Assembly (NCBI GenBank): GCA_964466115.1
Contig: CAYXMH010000001.1
Span: forward strand, 62,001-126,000
Source of the DNA: Pseudolysobacter sp964466115
Lineage (GTDB): Bacteria; Pseudomonadota; Gammaproteobacteria; Xanthomonadales; Rhodanobacteraceae
DNA length: 64,000 nucleotides
Direction: 5' to 3'
Positions within the stretch are counted from its first letter, which is position 1. Each line of letters starts with the position of its first letter. Below the pieces are notes generated by a model. The model saw nothing but the letters and a program-made list of their open reading frames with translations, was not told the DNA's origin and did not search any database. Shown piece after piece: positions 62,148 through 64,000 of the stretch. A program made the position numbers and the translations under genes.

Positions 62148-62387
62148 TTAGGCTTTCACGTGCGATTTAACGTAATCAATCGCCTGCTGCACGCTGGTGA
62201 TTTTTTCGGCCTCTTCATCCGGAATCTCGCACTCGAACTCTTCTTCCAGGGCCATCACCAGCTCTACCGTATCGAGCGAATCGGCGCCAAGATCATCAAC
62301 AAACGACGCGTTCGGAGTCACTTCATCCTCTTTCACGCCCAATTGTTCGACGACGATCTTCTTAACGCGCTCTTCAATGCTGCTCAT
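62148..62387 (-). CDS. acpP: acyl carrier protein
   Basis: Small acidic carrier (79 residues) of growing acyl chains. The phosphopantetheine attachment serine 37 is in VDDLGADSLDTVELVMALEE. The start MSSIEERVKKIVVEQLGVKE matches E. coli AcpP, and length is normal. It lies between fabG and fabF as usual, with an upstream gap of 228 bases to fabG. A TACAAT -10-like hexamer reads leftward at 62438-62443, without a clear -35, and may belong to its own promoter. Confidence 0.97.
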   Translation of the reverse strand: MSSIEERVKKIVVEQLGVKEDEVTPNASFVDDLGADSLDTVELVMALEEEFECEIPDEEAEKITSVQQAIDYVKSHVKA

Positions 62388-62615
62388 GTGTGCGACTACC
62401 TCCGAGGGGGAAACAATTCAATATCAAAAGCGCGCGAATTGTAGAGGAACCCGCACCTTACCGCCACCGCCATCATCAATTTCAGTGGCGTGAGGTTTGT
62501 GGGTAATCGAGTTTTGCTATCACCCGCACGCAATTCGTCTGCTAACTATTTCTACAAAAACCAGCCAACTATCTGAATAATAAAAACTATTACCAGCCGT
62601 TTATCGCGCGGCCGT

Positions 62616-63359
62616 TTAAGCCATGTACATGCCACCGTTGACGTGCAACGTTTCACCGGTGATGTAGGCCGCGGCAGGAGACGCCAAAAAACCCACCGCT
62701 TTGGCAATATCGGTCGGTTGACCAAAATGCCCCAGCGCAATTCCGGCCAGCATTGCGTTGCGGCTCTCATCCGGCAAGGCCTTGGTCATATCGGTTTCAA
62801 TAAATCCGGGGGCGATCACATTCACGGTAATCCCGCGGCTGCCAATCTCGCGCGCCAACGATTTGGAAAACGCAATGATTCCCGCTTTGGCGGCAGCGTA
62901 GTTCGCCTGGCCGGGATTCCCGGTTAAGCCAATAACGGACGCGATATTGATGATGCGGCCTTTGCGCGCCTTCATCATGGTGCGCATTACCGCCTTGGAC
63001 AAACGATACACCGATGTGAGGTTGGTATTGATCACCGCCTGCCAATCGTCCTCGCGCATGCGCATGAGCAACTGATCGCGGGTGATCCCCGCGTTGTTCA
63101 CCAAAATATCCAAACGACCAAATTGCTTTATAACCTGTTCAACAACGGTCTCGACGGCGTCCGCATCCGTCACATCGAGGCTTAACCCCATCCCCTTGTG
63201 CGCGGCCAGGGTTGCGGTAATGGCCGCAGCACCAGCCTGCGTCGTGGCCGTTCCGATCACGACCGCCCCTAAGCTTGCTAACTCTTGCGCAATCGCCGCG
63301 CCAATACCGCGGCTGGCGCCGGTTACCAATGCCACCTCACCTTGCAATACAGCGCTCAT
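62616..63359 (-). CDS. fabG: 3-oxoacyl-ACP reductase
   Basis: NADPH-dependent short-chain dehydrogenase of fatty-acid elongation, 247 residues. It has the cofactor loop TGASRGIGAAIAQELA near residues 13-28, NNAG near residue 88, the catalytic serine in IINIASVIGLTGNPGQANYA near residues 135-154 and the YAAAKAG motif (153-159). Its ATG directly abuts the fabD stop (TAAATG) with a GGAGG site inside the end of fabD. The 228-base gap before acpP holds no gene. Confidence 0.96.
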   Translation of the reverse strand: MSAVLQGEVALVTGASRGIGAAIAQELASLGAVVIGTATTQAGAAAITATLAAHKGMGLSLDVTDADAVETVVEQVIKQFGRLDILVNNAGITRDQLLMRMREDDWQAVINTNLTSVYRLSKAVMRTMMKARKGRIINIASVIGLTGNPGQANYAAAKAGIIAFSKSLAREIGSRGITVNVIAPGFIETDMTKALPDESRNAMLAGIALGHFGQPTDIAKAVGFLASPAAAYITGETLHVNGGMYMA

Positions 63360-64000
63360 TTATCCTCCCGATTGCTCACCACGCCAATCCGCCAACGCCT
63401 GCTGCAGATCCGAAGGTGTGCCGATGGCGCGAGTATCTAGGGTTTTATCAATGCGTTTAACCAACCCATTTAGCACCTTGCCCGGGCCACATTCCGCAAC
63501 CTGTTTGGTGCCACCGGCCACTAACGCCTGAATGCATTCCGTCCAACGAACCGGTAAAAATAATTGCCGCACTAAGGCCTGTTGGATTTGTTCGATTGTG
63601 CTGTAAGAAAGCGCTTGAGCATTTTGAATTACCGGAATTTTTGGCAATGCCCACGCGCACTGTGACAACGGTCCTGCCAACTTTTCGGCTGCGGTTTTCA
63701 TCAGCGCACAGTGGGACGGAACGCTTACCGCCAGTTTCACCGCTTTGCGCACACCTTGCTCGGCCAGGCGAGCCAAGGCGCGATCGACGGCGCCCGTGTG
63801 CCCGGCGATAACGGTCTGCCCCGGAGAGTTGTAATTGGCGGGCGCCACTACCTCACCTTGCGCCACCTCGCTGCAGACTTGATCAATCAAGGCATCGTCC
63901 GCACCAAGCACCGCGGCCATCGCTCCAACCCCGCTCGGAACGGCCGCCTGCATCAAACGCCCCCGTTCGGCGACTAGGCGCGCCGCATCGGCAAGCGTCA
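63360..64000 (-). CDS. fabD: malonyl-CoA:ACP transacylase, 5' end cut by window edge
   Basis: Loads malonyl groups onto ACP for fatty-acid synthesis. About the last 213 residues are present, continuing in frame to the window edge as LADAARLVAERGRLMQAAVP, the FabD pattern after the nucleophile region. The catalytic histidine lies in VSVPSHCALM, GQTVIAGH is the conserved turn, and ECGPGKVLNGLVKRID is near the C-terminus. The active-site serine motif (GHSLGE) lies outside the window. The stop abuts the fabG start. Confidence 0.95.
   Translation of the reverse strand, partial: TLADAARLVAERGRLMQAAVPSGVGAMAAVLGADDALIDQVCSEVAQGEVVAPANYNSPGQTVIAGHTGAVDRALARLAEQGVRKAVKLAVSVPSHCALMKTAAEKLAGPLSQCAWALPKIPVIQNAQALSYSTIEQIQQALVRQLFLPVRWTECIQALVAGGTKQVAECGPGKVLNGLVKRIDKTLDTRAIGTPSDLQQALADWRGEQSGG

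Noticed and set aside
1..64000. CRISPR array, prophage, insertion sequence or integron
   Set aside because: I saw no regularly spaced direct repeats, no transposase, integrase or phage structural genes, and no att-like duplications.

Overview
This window reads as an uninterrupted piece of a gammaproteobacterial chromosome, mid-to-high in G+C by eye and densely packed with housekeeping genes. The lineage rests on gene content and order: fabD-fabG-acpP-fabF-pabB-pabC-mltG-tmk-holB-pilZ, mutY-yggX, recC-recB-recD with orn, sbcB, epmA, ppsR/ppsA, a DUF1249 (YqiB-like) protein, and rpoE-rseA-mucD. The lack of rseB between rseA and mucD recalls Xanthomonas. I cannot name a genus. The window cuts ileS at its left edge (last ~20 codons missing) and fabD at its right edge (N-terminal third missing).

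Layout. 1-5.4 kb: ileS, ribF and murJ on the minus strand, diverging from rpsT. 5.8-9.2 kb: obgE, rpmA, rplU, yggX and mutY, with a repeat and a terminator splitting obgE from rpmA. 9.2-16.7 kb: ftsY diverges from a rightward run of rsmD, coaD, an unknown lipoprotein, a YfhL-type ferredoxin, ggt, an MBL-fold hydrolase, a TMEM43-family membrane protein and an HNH endonuclease. 16.8-22.4 kb: a secreted beta-helix protein, DUF1249, divergent ppsR/ppsA, and orn. 22.4-31.1 kb: recD, recB and recC, coupled by 4-base overlaps. 31.4-42.0 kb: a receiver/PAS/GGDEF/EAL protein, sbcB, DUF2461, an MFS transporter, epmA, ligA and a CPA2 antiporter. 42.2-47.0 kb: one very large exported RHS/YD-repeat protein. 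47.2-50.3 kb: the envelope-stress operon rpoE-rseA-mucD with a sigma-E-like promoter. 50.3-53.4 kb: a two-gene unit pairing a protein that resembles only the N-terminal domain of Ycf46-type AAA proteins with a PAS/GAF/GGDEF/EAL protein. 53.5-64 kb: a FadJ-like fusion enzyme, then pilZ-holB-tmk-mltG-pabC-pabB-fabF-acpP-fabG-fabD.

Themes. Envelope biology is prominent (murJ, mltG, fatty-acid synthesis, sigma-E, mucD). DNA repair is concentrated in 22-41 kb (RecBCD, exonuclease I, ligase). Three genes belong to cyclic-di-GMP-linked families. The accessory-looking parts are the RHS gene, the beta-helix gene and the Ycf46-N/GGDEF-EAL pair. I saw no CRISPR array, tRNA, rRNA, prophage or insertion sequence. 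I do not see a clearly undescribed multigene system; the best candidates for something new are the Ycf46-N/GGDEF-EAL pair and the orphan exported RHS protein with its compositionally distinct tip.
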